Below are positions 9,290 to 17,542 of a stretch of 64,000 nucleotides of DNA, piece by piece (position 1 is the stretch's first letter; each line of letters begins with the position of its first letter). The stretch is taken from the NCBI GenBank assembly GCA_963727915.1, contig CAVSID010000004.1, positions 186,001-250,000 of the forward strand. The letters are read 5' to 3'. Source of the DNA: CAWAND01 sp963727915. Lineage in GTDB: Bacteria > Chloroflexota > Anaerolineae > Anaerolineales > E44-bin32. Below the pieces are notes generated by a model. It had not been told where the DNA came from. It ran no database searches and saw nothing but the letters and a program-made list of their open reading frames with translations. Made by a program: the position numbers and the translations under genes.

Positions 9290-10157
9290 CTAGTCTTCCG
9301 GGGATGGGCGCTTCCTTTGGTCGGGAGGTCTTTCCGTCACTGGCGAATCTAGATTGGTGGTGGCAAGGGTCGTGTCCGGCGGCGGACCCGCCATCCCGGC
9401 TTGTGGACCCTCGTAAGGCGCTGCCTGTGTCGGCGGTTCCCCGGGACTTTCACCATACACCAATTCGGTCTCTGCCAGCCGGATCACGTCACCTGGATGC
9501 AACGCGGTGGTGCGAATTCGGCGGCCGTTAACCAGAGTGCCGGCCGTCGATTGAAGATCCTGGATCACGAACTGCCCACCGGAATTCTCAATGACGGCAT
9601 GCCGCCGCGAAACACGCGGATTGTCCAGCACCAGATCGTTGTCGAGCCTGCGCCCGATGGCCACACTGTCCGACTCCAGCCGAAAGAGCCGCTTACCCTC
9701 TACCACCAAAAACGCATCGGGCGGGCGACCGCCGGATGGAGTTCCCGGCTCGGCATCCTGGAGATCCTCCATCTGGAGAGGATCACCGCTGTGCCAGGCA
9801 ATAACCTGAATACCGCCGCGGCCCAACGTGGGGTCGGTGCTGAAGGAAATGTGCAAGCGCCGGTTGATCTGGAACCCGCTAGCCTGGAGGATGCCTCTCA
9901 ACCCTTCATTGACAGCGGATTGGAGCACACCCCAAGAACTGGCCAATGCAGATGGCATCATCGGCGTTGAGGCCGATGTTGAACTGGTCGGGTGCGTGGC
10001 GTATGCCGGCCTGATCTACACGGCCCACGCTGTCGATCTCGGCGACCAAGGCTTTCACGAGTTGACGCGTGGACACCCCCAGGTCCCCCAATACCCTGAG
10101 TTCCTTCGCTGCCCAAGCCTCAAGGTTGGGTTCAAGATTCGAGCTATCACGCGGCAT
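9290..10157 (-). CDS. Second FhaA-like protein: DUF3662 plus FHA; one indel
   Basis: This paralogue of the 8446-9174 gene is about 289 codons long. The N-terminal DUF3662-type part (RHAPDQFNIGLNADDA, then INRRLHISFSTDPTLG and IQVIAWHSGDPLQ) is split by a one-base indel near 9955. The FHA domain is intact (VAIGRRLDNDLVLDNPRVSR, RRHAVIE, STAGTLVNGR). It has a proline-rich C-terminal tail of about 50 residues missing from its sister. It is first in the FHA-mtnP-SEDS/PBP run; a TATAAT box ends only 10 nt before the ATG, so the transcript would be almost leaderless. Divergent from archease. Confidence 0.82.
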
Positions 10158-10167
10158 AGGTCAAGAG

Positions 10168-10195
10168 ATTATACGCCTCGAGACCCCAGAGACAA
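10168..10195 (-). promoter_or_regulatory. Promoter of the FHA-SEDS/PBP gene run
   Basis: On the minus strand TTGTCT (10195-10190), 16-nt spacer, perfect TATAAT (10173-10168). The start codon is at 10157, so the expected mRNA start lies 3-4 nt before the ATG. Confidence 0.55.
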
Positions 10196-10206
10196 GGCAC
10201 TCATTC

Positions 10207-10212
10207 TATACT
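10207..10212 (+). promoter_or_regulatory. -10 box of archease-rtcB, near-leaderless geometry
   Basis: TATACT followed by six bases and then ATG (10219). Transcription starting about 7 nt after the box would begin at or next to the ATG. No convincing -35 element is seen. The AGGAG between the box and ATG is too close to the start to act as a normal ribosome-binding site. Confidence 0.45.
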
Positions 10213-10218
10213 AGGAGC

Positions 10219-10629
10219 ATGGTGGCTGGAGATGGTTACGAAGAACTCGATCACACCGCCGATTGGTCGCTCCGGATCTGGGGCGGCACGATGGCTGAGC
10301 TGCTCGAATCCGCTGCACGGGGCATGCTGGCCCTGATGGGCGCAGAGACATCCGCATCCGAGGGCGCCCCCCGGATCATCGACTTGAGGGCCGACGACCG
10401 CGAAAGCCTCCTGGTCGCCTGGTTGGATGAGCTGTTGTTCCAATTTGAGACGGAGCAGGTTGTGCCAATCGCAGTGGCACTCGAGGCCGGGGATGATTGG
10501 ATGAGGGGTACGCTCTTCCAAGCGCCGTGCACCGCGCCCCAGAAGCCGATCAAGGCAGTCACCTTTCACAATCTGAAAGTTGTCGAAACTTCCGCTGGAC
10601 TGCAGGCCGAGTTGGTGTTTGACGTTTGA
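10219..10629 (+). CDS. Archease (RtcB activator)
   Basis: Archease (136 aa) is a small cofactor that speeds guanylylation and turnover of the RNA ligase RtcB. It begins with the family start YEELDHTADWSLRIWG and contains LLVAWLDELLFQFETE and PIKAVTFHNLKV; the Asp/His pairs that coordinate calcium are in DHTAD. The gene lies 18 nt upstream of rtcB, a pairing known from archaea and many bacteria, so the two form an RNA-repair operon. I chose the ATG at 10219 because it directly precedes the conserved start; an open frame extends further upstream but has no similarity. Confidence 0.92.
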   Translation: MVAGDGYEELDHTADWSLRIWGGTMAELLESAARGMLALMGAETSASEGAPRIIDLRADDRESLLVAWLDELLFQFETEQVVPIAVALEAGDDWMRGTLFQAPCTAPQKPIKAVTFHNLKVVETSAGLQAELVFDV

Positions 10630-10647
10630 GATTGTGAGGCGCACAAC

Positions 10648-12099
10648 ATGCCGAACAAGCAGGACTTCACACGCATCTCGCCCTTCCTTTGGGAATTGGC
10701 GGCAGGTTATCGTGCCGACATGCGTGTTCCGGTGCGGGTCTTCGCCGATGAGGCGCTCCTGGAGGCCGCCCTTGGCGACAAGTCGCTTGAACAAGCGGTC
10801 AATGCAGCCACATTGCCGGGCCTGGTCGGGTACGTCGTCATTATGCCGGATGTTCACCAGGGGTATGGCTTTCCCATCGGCGGCGTGGCCGCATCGGCCC
10901 TGCCCAGTGGGGTCATCTCCCCCGGAGCAATTGGCTACGACATCAACTGCGGTGTCCGTCTGCTTGGAAGCCGTATCCCTTTGGAAGCGGCGGCGCCCCA
11001 CTTGGGCGACCTTACTTCGGCTCTGTATGCCAACTGCCCCAGCGGCGTGGGTGAGAAGGGCTCAGTTCCGTTGAGCCAGGCCGACCTGGAAGCTGTCAGC
11101 CGAAAGGGTGCGGGCTGGGCCCTGAGCCGCGGCTACGCCGAAGACCGGGACCTGGACCGCACCGAGGAACGCGGCTGCATCACCGGCGCAGATCCGTCCA
11201 TGCTGAGCCAGCGCGCCCTAGCGCGCGGCCGGCCCCAGTTGGGCACCCTGGGATCGGGCAACCACTTCATTGAAATCGACGTCGTGGACGAGATCTTCGA
11301 CCAGGAGGCTGCCTCGGCGATGGGCCTGACAACCGCGCACCTGGCGGTCCTTATCCACTCGGGATCGCGCGGGTTCGGACATCAGGTATGTTCCGACTAT
11401 GTCAGAGACTTCCAGTCGGCCGTCCGCCGCTACAAGATCGAGCTGCCGGATCGCGAATTGGTCTGTGCACCTCTCGACTCACCCGAAGGCAAGGCCTACC
11501 TGGCGGCGATGGCCTGTGCAGCCAATTTCGCATTCTGCAACCGGCAGGTGCTCGCCTATCACGTTCGGCGCTCGTTCGAGCAGGTCTTAGCGCGGCATGT
11601 GGAGGATGTCGGGCTGCACCAGGTCTATGACATTTGCCACAACATGGGCAAGATCGAGACCCATAGGGTCGCGGGCAAGCAGAGACAGGTCTGCGTCCAC
11701 CGGAAGGGCGCCACGCGTGCCTTCGGCCCGGGTTTCGCCGGGCTGCCGAGCGCGTACCGTTCGCTTGGCCAACCGGTCCTCGTCCCGGGGAGTATGGGTA
11801 CTGCCTCTTGGGTTCTTGTGGGCACCGAAGGGAGCATGGCGCAATCCTTCGGATCGTCTTGCCATGGCGCCGGCCGGGTAATGAGCCGCAGGCGCGCCAA
11901 AAAGACCGTGCGCGGCCAGGACCTGAAGTCCGACCTGGAGCGGCGCGGTATCGCCGTGCGGGCAGGCTCGATGGCTGGATTAGCCGAAGAGGCACCCCTG
12001 GCTTACAAAGACGTCGACGCAGTTGTGGAGGTCGTCACGCGAGCCGGTATCGCGGCCAAGGTGGCTCGCCTTCGCCCGGTCGGCGTGATCAAAGGCTAA
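10648..12099 (+). CDS. rtcB: RNA ligase RtcB
   Basis: RtcB (483 aa) joins 2',3'-cyclic phosphate and 5'-OH RNA ends using GTP and Mn. The metal-binding and guanylylation residues are in recognisable motifs: MPDVHQGYGFPIGGVAA, GYDINCGVRLL (metal-binding Cys), LGSGNHFIEID, HSGSRGFGHQV and VLVGTEGSMAQSFGSSCHGAGR, which holds the GMP-accepting region. Length is normal and the frame is intact across 1.45 kb. It follows archease in an operon and converges with the DUF488 gene, their stop codons overlapping. A role in RNA repair (or tRNA splicing if introns exist) is inferred from the family. Confidence 0.97.
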   Translation: MPNKQDFTRISPFLWELAAGYRADMRVPVRVFADEALLEAALGDKSLEQAVNAATLPGLVGYVVIMPDVHQGYGFPIGGVAASALPSGVISPGAIGYDINCGVRLLGSRIPLEAAAPHLGDLTSALYANCPSGVGEKGSVPLSQADLEAVSRKGAGWALSRGYAEDRDLDRTEERGCITGADPSMLSQRALARGRPQLGTLGSGNHFIEIDVVDEIFDQEAASAMGLTTAHLAVLIHSGSRGFGHQVCSDYVRDFQSAVRRYKIELPDRELVCAPLDSPEGKAYLAAMACAANFAFCNRQVLAYHVRRSFEQVLARHVEDVGLHQVYDICHNMGKIETHRVAGKQRQVCVHRKGATRAFGPGFAGLPSAYRSLGQPVLVPGSMGTASWVLVGTEGSMAQSFGSSCHGAGRVMSRRRAKKTVRGQDLKSDLERRGIAVRAGSMAGLAEEAPLAYKDVDAVVEVVTRAGIAAKVARLRPVGVIKG

Positions 12100-12485
12100 C
12101 CGGCCGGACCTGCCGGGCCTTCGAACTCCAAATACGCCTTGAGGGCCACAGCGTTGTTGTATTCCTCATTGCGGGCAGCGTAGATCAAGGTGACCGGACC
12201 GTCGGCCATCTCCCGTCGCAGCTCGGCGACCGCCTCGGGATGCCCGTCCAGCTCTTCAAAGTACGCTTCCTTGAAGGCCTCCCACTGCCCCGGATCGTGA
12301 TGGAACCGCCGGCGAAGGTCGTGACTGGGCGCTAGATCCTTTAGCCAGCGGTCGATCCGGGCGGCCTCCTTCGATACACCACGGGGCCAAAGGCGGTCAA
12401 CCAGCAACCGCAGACCATCGTCCTCGCCTGCCGGAGCGTAGACCCTCTTGACTTTCAAGATGGGAAGTAGCGGCCGTTTGGCCAT
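12096..12485 (-). CDS. DUF488 (YeaO-like) protein
   Basis: This 129-residue protein belongs to the DUF488/YeaO family: RVYAPAGEDDGLRLLVDRLW, PRGVSKEAARIDRWLKDLAPS, RFHHDPGQWEAFKEAYFEEL and VTLIYAARNEEYNNAVAL match its signature. The biochemical function is unproven. It stands alone, convergent with rtcB. A near-perfect CRP-like palindrome (12496-12513) lies only about 10 nt upstream of its start. Confidence 0.88.
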   Translation of the reverse strand: MAKRPLLPILKVKRVYAPAGEDDGLRLLVDRLWPRGVSKEAARIDRWLKDLAPSHDLRRRFHHDPGQWEAFKEAYFEELDGHPEAVAELRREMADGPVTLIYAARNEEYNNAVALKAYLEFEGPAGPAG

Positions 12486-12495
12486 CAGGTTCCCT

Positions 12496-12513
12496 TTGTG
12501 CCATTTTTCACAA
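12496..12513. promoter_or_regulatory. CRP-like palindrome, 11 of 12 conserved positions
   Basis: TTGTGC-CATTTT-TCACAA; one mismatch to the TTGTGA-N6-TCACAA motif found exactly four times in this window. It lies 10 nt upstream of the DUF488 start, placed to act as an operator there. Confidence 0.45.
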
Positions 12514-12548
12514 TCGGACCTTTTGCCCGGTCAGCCGGAGCCGGCCGT

Positions 12549-13370
12549 CTAGAGCTGAGCGATCAGTTCCGCTCGCCGAAAGAGCCGTATGCCAAGCCAT
12601 AGCAATGCCGCGTCGATCGCCCACAATACGAGTCCGAGCAGCACCACCAGGCCGAGGTCGAAGTACATCACGCCGGTCGCCTGACCGATGACGAGCAGGA
12701 CGACCGGCAGCACCACCACGCTTCCCAACTGATAGGCCTCTTGGAATGTCCGGACCCTGCTGGAGACCAGCACCATCGAACCCAACCCCAAGCCGGCCGC
12801 AGCCGGCGCAACCCAGGCGACCATCAGCGTCCAGGTCAGGTTGGGGAGGAGCGGTTTGCCGATCAGATTCCAGGCCGTGATATCGGCGACCAGGCTGTAG
12901 ATGACAAAGCCCAATGCCGTGACAACCCAAGCCGGGACCCAAGCTGAAAGGGTCTTGGCCACAAACAAATCCAGATCCGACGTCGGGGTGTATAGCAGCG
13001 CCTCCAGCGTCTTGCGCTCCTTCTCCCCGGCAAAGCTATCGGCAGCGATAACGCTCGCCACCATCACCGGCACGATCAGGAACATGGGTGCCATGAGGTA
13101 GACCAGCATCCATACCGCATACATCTGCGCGTCACTGTAACCAGCGAGGGACGCCTGCAGCGCCGGCGGAGCGTTGTGCAACAGCTGTTCAACGCTGGGC
13201 ATGTTGCCGCCACCCGGAAGGTTCGACAGGGATGGGATCAGCGCTGCCAGAGCAGGGATGATCGTGAATAGCAGCACCGGAACTGCGATCAAAGGCAGAA
13301 CCACTGCCTTGCTCTGAATCACGACTTTCAGGTCTTTGCGGACAATAGTGAAGATGGCTCGTCGGTTCAT
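12549..13370 (-). CDS. ABC-2 type exporter, membrane subunit
   Basis: This 273-residue membrane protein has about six helices, with the first after IVRKDLKVVIQSKAVVLPL and a large outside loop between helices 1 and 2 (about 50-95). The cytoplasmic DSFAGEKERKTLEALLYTP is the diagnostic ABC-2 permease coupling motif. It is a NatB/YhaP-like half that would work as a dimer. Its start overlaps the end of the ATPase gene by 4 nt (ATGA), so the two are translationally coupled. Substrate unknown (drug, Na or lipid export are all reported for this family). Confidence 0.88.
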   Translation of the reverse strand: MNRRAIFTIVRKDLKVVIQSKAVVLPLIAVPVLLFTIIPALAALIPSLSNLPGGGNMPSVEQLLHNAPPALQASLAGYSDAQMYAVWMLVYLMAPMFLIVPVMVASVIAADSFAGEKERKTLEALLYTPTSDLDLFVAKTLSAWVPAWVVTALGFVIYSLVADITAWNLIGKPLLPNLTWTLMVAWVAPAAAGLGLGSMVLVSSRVRTFQEAYQLGSVVVLPVVLLVIGQATGVMYFDLGLVVLLGLVLWAIDAALLWLGIRLFRRAELIAQL

Positions 13371-14317
13371 CCTGCTGACTCCATTTCGCCCTGAAGCGCG
13401 AAGTAGACGTCTTCAAGTGTGGGTTCTTGTGGAACGACGGCAAAGATTGGAATCCCTTGATCCGCCAAGGCTCGCACCAGCTCAGGTGTGGCCTCTCGGC
13501 CCACACCCTGGATCGTGACCCGTCCAGGCAGCGTGTGGTCGGCCACTTCCACGCCGCGTGACTTCAACCACCCGACGGCCTCACCATCCCGCTGGGGCTC
13601 GACTTCGAGAGTCGTCTTGAGCGACGTTACCCATTGGCGGCCGAGCTCCTGAGGGCTTCCAAGCGCCAGCAGCCGACCCCGCCCCAGTACGGCCACTCGA
13701 TGACAAAGCTTCTGCGCCTCGTCCAAGTTATGGGTGCAGAGGAAGACGGTGTGCCCTTCGCGCTGGCTCTGCTGGACGATCAGGTCGTGCACGCTGCGCG
13801 CCAGGACCGGGTCCAAGCCCGTTGTCGGTTCGTCGAGGAACAATAACCGTGGGTGATGCACCAAGGCCCTTGCCAGAGCCAAACGCTGCTTCATCCCCTT
13901 CGAGAAGCCGCCTGTCTTCTCGTCGGCTCGTCCTGCCAGATCAAAGGTCCCCAGCAGGTCGTCCACGCGTTGGGCGATTTGCCCCGTCGGGACACCATAC
14001 AGGGCAGCGTAAAGGCTGAGGTTGTCGCGAGCCGTCAGGCGCTCCTCGATCGAGGGCGTCTCCGTGAGAACGCCGGTCTCCTTTCGCAGAGCGACGCCTT
14101 GCGTGGCCGGATCCATCCCAAGGACACGAGCGCGTCCGCCGGAGGCGGCCAGCACCCCGTTGAGCATGCGAACCGTGGTTGTCTTGCCGGCGCCGTTGTG
14201 GCCGAGCATGCCGAAGATCTCGCCCGATTCCACCTCAAAGGTCAGATGGTCGACGGCGACCAGCTCTCCGAAACGGCGAACCAGATCGTGCGTTTGAATG
14301 GCGACGTTCTCGCCCAA
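13367..14317 (-). CDS. ABC transporter ATP-binding protein
   Basis: This 316-residue ATPase drives the adjacent ABC-2 permease. Walker A is GMLGHNGAGKTTTVRMLNG, the Q-loop VLTETPSIEERLTA, the signature GFSKGMKQRLALARAL, Walker B LLFLDEPTTGLDPV, and the H-loop FLCTHNLDEAQ. The C-terminal 80 residues form the DUF4162-type extension seen in NatA-like exporters. It is the upstream gene of a two-gene operon. The 366 nt upstream, shared with the divergent membrane gene at 14684, hold an 8-nt-loop hairpin (14473-14494) and no convincing promoter. Confidence 0.93.
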   Translation of the reverse strand: MGENVAIQTHDLVRRFGELVAVDHLTFEVESGEIFGMLGHNGAGKTTTVRMLNGVLAASGGRARVLGMDPATQGVALRKETGVLTETPSIEERLTARDNLSLYAALYGVPTGQIAQRVDDLLGTFDLAGRADEKTGGFSKGMKQRLALARALVHHPRLLFLDEPTTGLDPVLARSVHDLIVQQSQREGHTVFLCTHNLDEAQKLCHRVAVLGRGRLLALGSPQELGRQWVTSLKTTLEVEPQRDGEAVGWLKSRGVEVADHTLPGRVTIQGVGREATPELVRALADQGIPIFAVVPQEPTLEDVYFALQGEMESAG

Positions 14318-14683
14318 TGTGCCTCCAATCGGGACCTGCGGGCCCGGTTTGATAGCCTGATTCTAAACCACCGCAGATGTTTTGGCCTGGCCCGAGATAC
14401 GCCATTCGTCACTCGGAAACTCGTGATTCTGTACCCTATACCCGCCTCCCTTTTTGCATGAGAATTGCCGTGTGGGAAGCTTGGGTCCTTCCCAGCCGGA
14501 GAAACGTATACACGCCACGGCCGGCAGATGCCGAGCCAGAAACCCATCGGACCACCCTTAGTCGGACCACATCCCATGGAATATCGCGGGCGGCCTGCAT
14601 TCACGCGCGGCGTCGGCTGCATCGCCTGCCCGCAGAACCCTTGGCGGACTCAATCCACGAGATAACTTCGGACGGAGGCAATC

Positions 14684-15196
14684 ATGCAGGAAAGACATCG
14701 ATCACGAGTTGGTATCGGGCTGGTTCTGGTTGTTCTAGGTGTGTGGTTCTTGATGGTTCAAGTGGTGCCGGGGCTCGACCAATGGGCTCGCGCACACCTG
14801 GCCTGGCCCCTAATCATCGTGGTCGTAGGGCTGACTCTGCTGCTCATCGGTCTGCTAGGGGGCACGCCAGGCATGGCCGTCCCGGCCTCGATCGTGACCG
14901 GGGTCGGATGCCTGCTCTACTGGCAGAATGCGACCGGAGAATGGGCCAGCTGGGCGTACGCCTGGACCCTTTTCCCGGGGTTTGCCGGTGTAGGAACCAT
15001 GTTGGCCGGCCTGTTGGGCGACCGCAGTGCGTCCATTTCGGGCGGGGCGTGGATGGTGTTGATCAGCGCCGTCCTTTTCGCCGTGTTTGGCTCCTTCCTT
15101 GGGGGCCCCGAGATCTTCGGCGCCTACTGGCCCGTGCTGCTCATCGGGCTGGGGGTGCTGCTACTCATCCGACCGTTGACCCGGGGTCGAGGTTGA
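14684..15196 (+). CDS. Small polytopic membrane protein of the LiaF/DUF5668 type
   Basis: This 170-residue protein has five or so hydrophobic helices built from the repeating unit W-P-L-I-I-V-V-V-G-L..LL, typical of LiaI/LiaF-type transmembrane modules (DUF5668). The first helix starts RVGIGLVLVVLGVWFLM. It lacks the soluble toast-rack domain of its neighbours. It heads a four-gene run (14684-17463) of related envelope-stress-like proteins; GGAGG lies 6 nt before the ATG. The function can only be inferred from the family: membrane anchors in envelope-stress sensing. Confidence 0.7.
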   Translation: MQERHRSRVGIGLVLVVLGVWFLMVQVVPGLDQWARAHLAWPLIIVVVGLTLLLIGLLGGTPGMAVPASIVTGVGCLLYWQNATGEWASWAYAWTLFPGFAGVGTMLAGLLGDRSASISGGAWMVLISAVLFAVFGSFLGGPEIFGAYWPVLLIGLGVLLLIRPLTRGRG

Positions 15197-15229
15197 CGCC
15201 GGCCAAATAAGCAAGCGAGGAGAACAACC

Positions 15230-16027
15230 ATGCGACGAGGCAGCACGTTTTGGGGAGCCATCCTGCTCCTGGTGGGCGCCCTGCTCCTCCTGCAAAACCT
15301 GGGGTACCTGACCGTCAACGTATGGCAGATTCTTTGGCCAAGCGTGATCATCCTGTTTGGAGTTTGGTTCTTGTTGCGATCGACGGCCGGATCAAAGGCC
15401 CTGCCCACGGAAGCCTTTCAACTGCCACTAGAAGGAGCTTCCAGACTGCATCTGGCCGTGCACTTCGGAGCCGGTAGATTGCACATCGGTCCGGGAGGTT
15501 CATCGGCCTCTGCCTTGGAGGGCAAGTTTGAGGGGGGCCTTGACAAGGATGTTGATCGCAACGGCACCAACCTAGATGTCGATTTGCGTGTCCCCACGGA
15601 TGACGTGATCGACCTCATTCCCTGGGGCACCGATCACGGACTGGATTGGGACGTGAAGTTGAGCGATGCCATCGAAGTGACGTTGAGCGTGGACGCCGGC
15701 GCCAGCGAGAACAATTTGGACTTGAAGGGATTGAACGTCTCCAAACTCACATTCAAGACCGGTGCCAGTGATACAAGGATCCGTTTCTCTGAACAGCCCG
15801 AAAACGCTGTGGCCGACATCGGACTCGGTGCCGCTTCGGCCAAACTGACGATTCCCGAGGGCGTTTCGGCAAGCATCGAGGTGAAGAGCGGCTTGTCAGG
15901 GATCAAGGTTGATGAAGGCCGATTCCCTAGACAAGGTGACGTGTACCAATCGCCTGACTTCGGATCAGCATCCCATCGGCTGTCTCTGCATATCGAGGCC
16001 GGAGTGGGCTCAATCGAGATTATGTGA
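15230..16027 (+). CDS. LiaF-like protein: membrane anchor plus toast-rack domain
   Basis: This 265-residue protein has two N-terminal membrane helices (about 5-25 and 32-50, with LWPSVIILFGVWFLL) and a soluble beta-helical toast-rack/DUF2154-like domain (about 65-265) with repeated strands such as ARLHLAVHFGAGRLHIGPG (approximate), SASIEVKSGLSGIKVDEG and EAGVGSIEIM. In Firmicutes LiaF represses the LiaRS two-component system that senses lipid-II damage; no LiaRS genes are seen here. Frame intact. It belongs to the 14684-17463 cluster and is paralogous to the C-terminal part of the 16552 gene. Confidence 0.75.
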   Translation: MRRGSTFWGAILLLVGALLLLQNLGYLTVNVWQILWPSVIILFGVWFLLRSTAGSKALPTEAFQLPLEGASRLHLAVHFGAGRLHIGPGGSSASALEGKFEGGLDKDVDRNGTNLDVDLRVPTDDVIDLIPWGTDHGLDWDVKLSDAIEVTLSVDAGASENNLDLKGLNVSKLTFKTGASDTRIRFSEQPENAVADIGLGAASAKLTIPEGVSASIEVKSGLSGIKVDEGRFPRQGDVYQSPDFGSASHRLSLHIEAGVGSIEIM

Positions 16028-16078
16028 TTCGGACGGTCTGCCGGCCCAGTCCGGCTCGTCCCTGAAAGCGAGGACCGC

Positions 16079-16550
16079 ATGCCACGCAAACTTTATCGAA
16101 GCCAGACCAACCGCATGGTTGCCGGTGTATGCGGCGGGCTGGGCGAGTATCTTTCCATCGACCCGGTGTTCATCCGGCTCTTCTTCGTGCTCCTGACGCT
16201 TGGCCAAGGCGCCGGGGTGCTCATCTATCTGATCCTGTGGTTCGTGCTTCCATCGGAAGGGACAGCCACCGCCGGCGATACTATCAGCGACCACGCCCAG
16301 CAGGGCGCCAGCCGAATTCGCCGATCGCGCCCGAGAAATGGGCCAGGAGCTCCGCGAATCAGCCATGTCATCCAATCCCCAATCTAGACTCTTCGTGGGC
16401 CTGATCCTGGTCCTGGTCGGTGGCGTGTTCCTGCTCAAGAACTTGAATATCGTATGGCTCCAGTGGCTGAATTTCGGTGTGCTGTGGCCCTTCCTTCTGA
16501 TCTTGGGTGGCCTGCTGATGCTCTTCCGCGGCATCCAGAGGGAGGGTTGA
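16079..16550 (+). CDS. PspC-domain protein with a second membrane module; one indel
   Basis: The N-terminal 65 residues are a PspC domain: KLYRSQTNRMVAGVCGGLGE, YLSIDPVFIRLFFVLLTL and LIYLILWFVLPSE. A one-base shift near 16315 restores a linker reading AEFADRAREMGQELRESAM, continuous with a C-terminal pair of helices (GLILVLVGGVFLLKNLNIVW, FGVLWPFLLILGGLLMLF). The corrected protein is about 157 aa, the usual size for PspC proteins that carry this second module. Alternatively the second part could be a separate gene starting at 16338. PspC proteins sense membrane stress in many bacteria. Confidence 0.8.
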
Positions 16551-16551
16551 C

Positions 16552-17463
16552 ATGAACGACCACCGTCACGGCGGCGTAGCTGGCCCGCTGATCTTGATCG
16601 CCATCGGCGCTGCATTTCTTGCTTACCAACATGGGGATCCTGGCCTGGACAGCGTGGGGGTTGTTCCGCCTATGGCCACTCATCCTGGTGGCGATCGGGA
16701 TCGACCTGCTCGTCGGGCGCCGATCCACCTGGGGTGCCATCCTGGCTGGCGTCCTGATCGCCGTGCTACTGGGTGGCGGGCTTTGGCTGGCTTCCACGGG
16801 CTATCAGGCGCCCTGGCGGGACAGCCACAGAAACGGTCCAACAGCCGCTCCAAGGCGTCTCCCAGGGGCAAATCGTCCTACGGCCGGCTGTAGGCGGCGG
16901 TACATCTTCGCCCTGGATGAAGTCTCCCCCAATCTGATCACCGGGAACGTGGGCGGCGCAGCAGCCGGACGATGTTCGCAGCCAGTTCAGTGTAAGCGGC
17001 GGCGTGGCGACCTTCCAGATGGAAACAGCCGGCTCGGCGGTGTTCGTCCCCACCATGGGCATGGGTCCCACTTGGGACCTGATGCTCAGCCCGGCCGTCC
17101 CTATCAGCCTCGAACATCGAACAGGGCGTGGGCGAAATGTCGCTTGATCTCAGCTCGATTGACTTGACAGAACTCAAGGTCAACCTCGGGAGTGGGGCAG
17201 ATCACGGTCAGGCTGCCTTCGCAGGGAAAGTACACCGCCAGGGTGGATGGCGCCATCGGCGACACAACCGTCATCCTCCCACCCGGGCTGACAAGCCAGA
17301 ATCACGCTGAACGCCGCGCTGGCCGGAAGATCCGTTGCCGGATGGGTTCACCCAGCAGGGCAATCAATATGTGAGCGCTGGTTACGCATCGGCCAGCGAC
17401 AGTGTCGATCTGGTAATTGGTCAAGCTATCGGCAACGTGTCTGTCGAGCGGGCCGCTCCCTAG
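16552..17463 (+). CDS. Second LiaF-like toast-rack protein; about seven indels
   Basis: Read with frame changes, this gene encodes a protein of about 300 residues. It has two or three N-terminal helices (HGGVAGPLILIAIGAAFLA, LFRLWPLILVAIGIDLLVG, WGAILAGVLIAVLLGGGLWL), a linker with TATETVQQPLQGVSQGQIVL, and a toast-rack domain containing SGGVATFQMETAGSAVFVPT, EMSLDLSSIDLTELKVNLGS and GKYTARVDGAIGDTTVILPP, ending SVDLVIGQAIGNVSVERAAP. The coding sense of every segment is clear but no single frame spans it. It follows the PspC gene by 1 nt and ends just before a strong palindromic terminator. It could be a pseudogene, but adjoining genes show the same error pattern. Confidence 0.68.
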
Positions 17464-17490
17464 ATCCAGTTACCTCGACAAGAACCATGA

Positions 17491-17514
17491 GGGCCCGATG
17501 CATGCATCGGGCCC
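17491..17514. terminator. Bidirectional terminator between the LiaF/PspC cluster and tyrS
   Basis: A perfect 24-nt palindrome, GGGCCCGAT-GCATGC-ATCGGGCCC, followed on the plus strand by TGTCTCGTTCTT. It lies between two converging genes. Confidence 0.75.
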
Positions 17515-17542
17515 TGTCTCGTTCTTCAGGCTGGGTGGTGTT

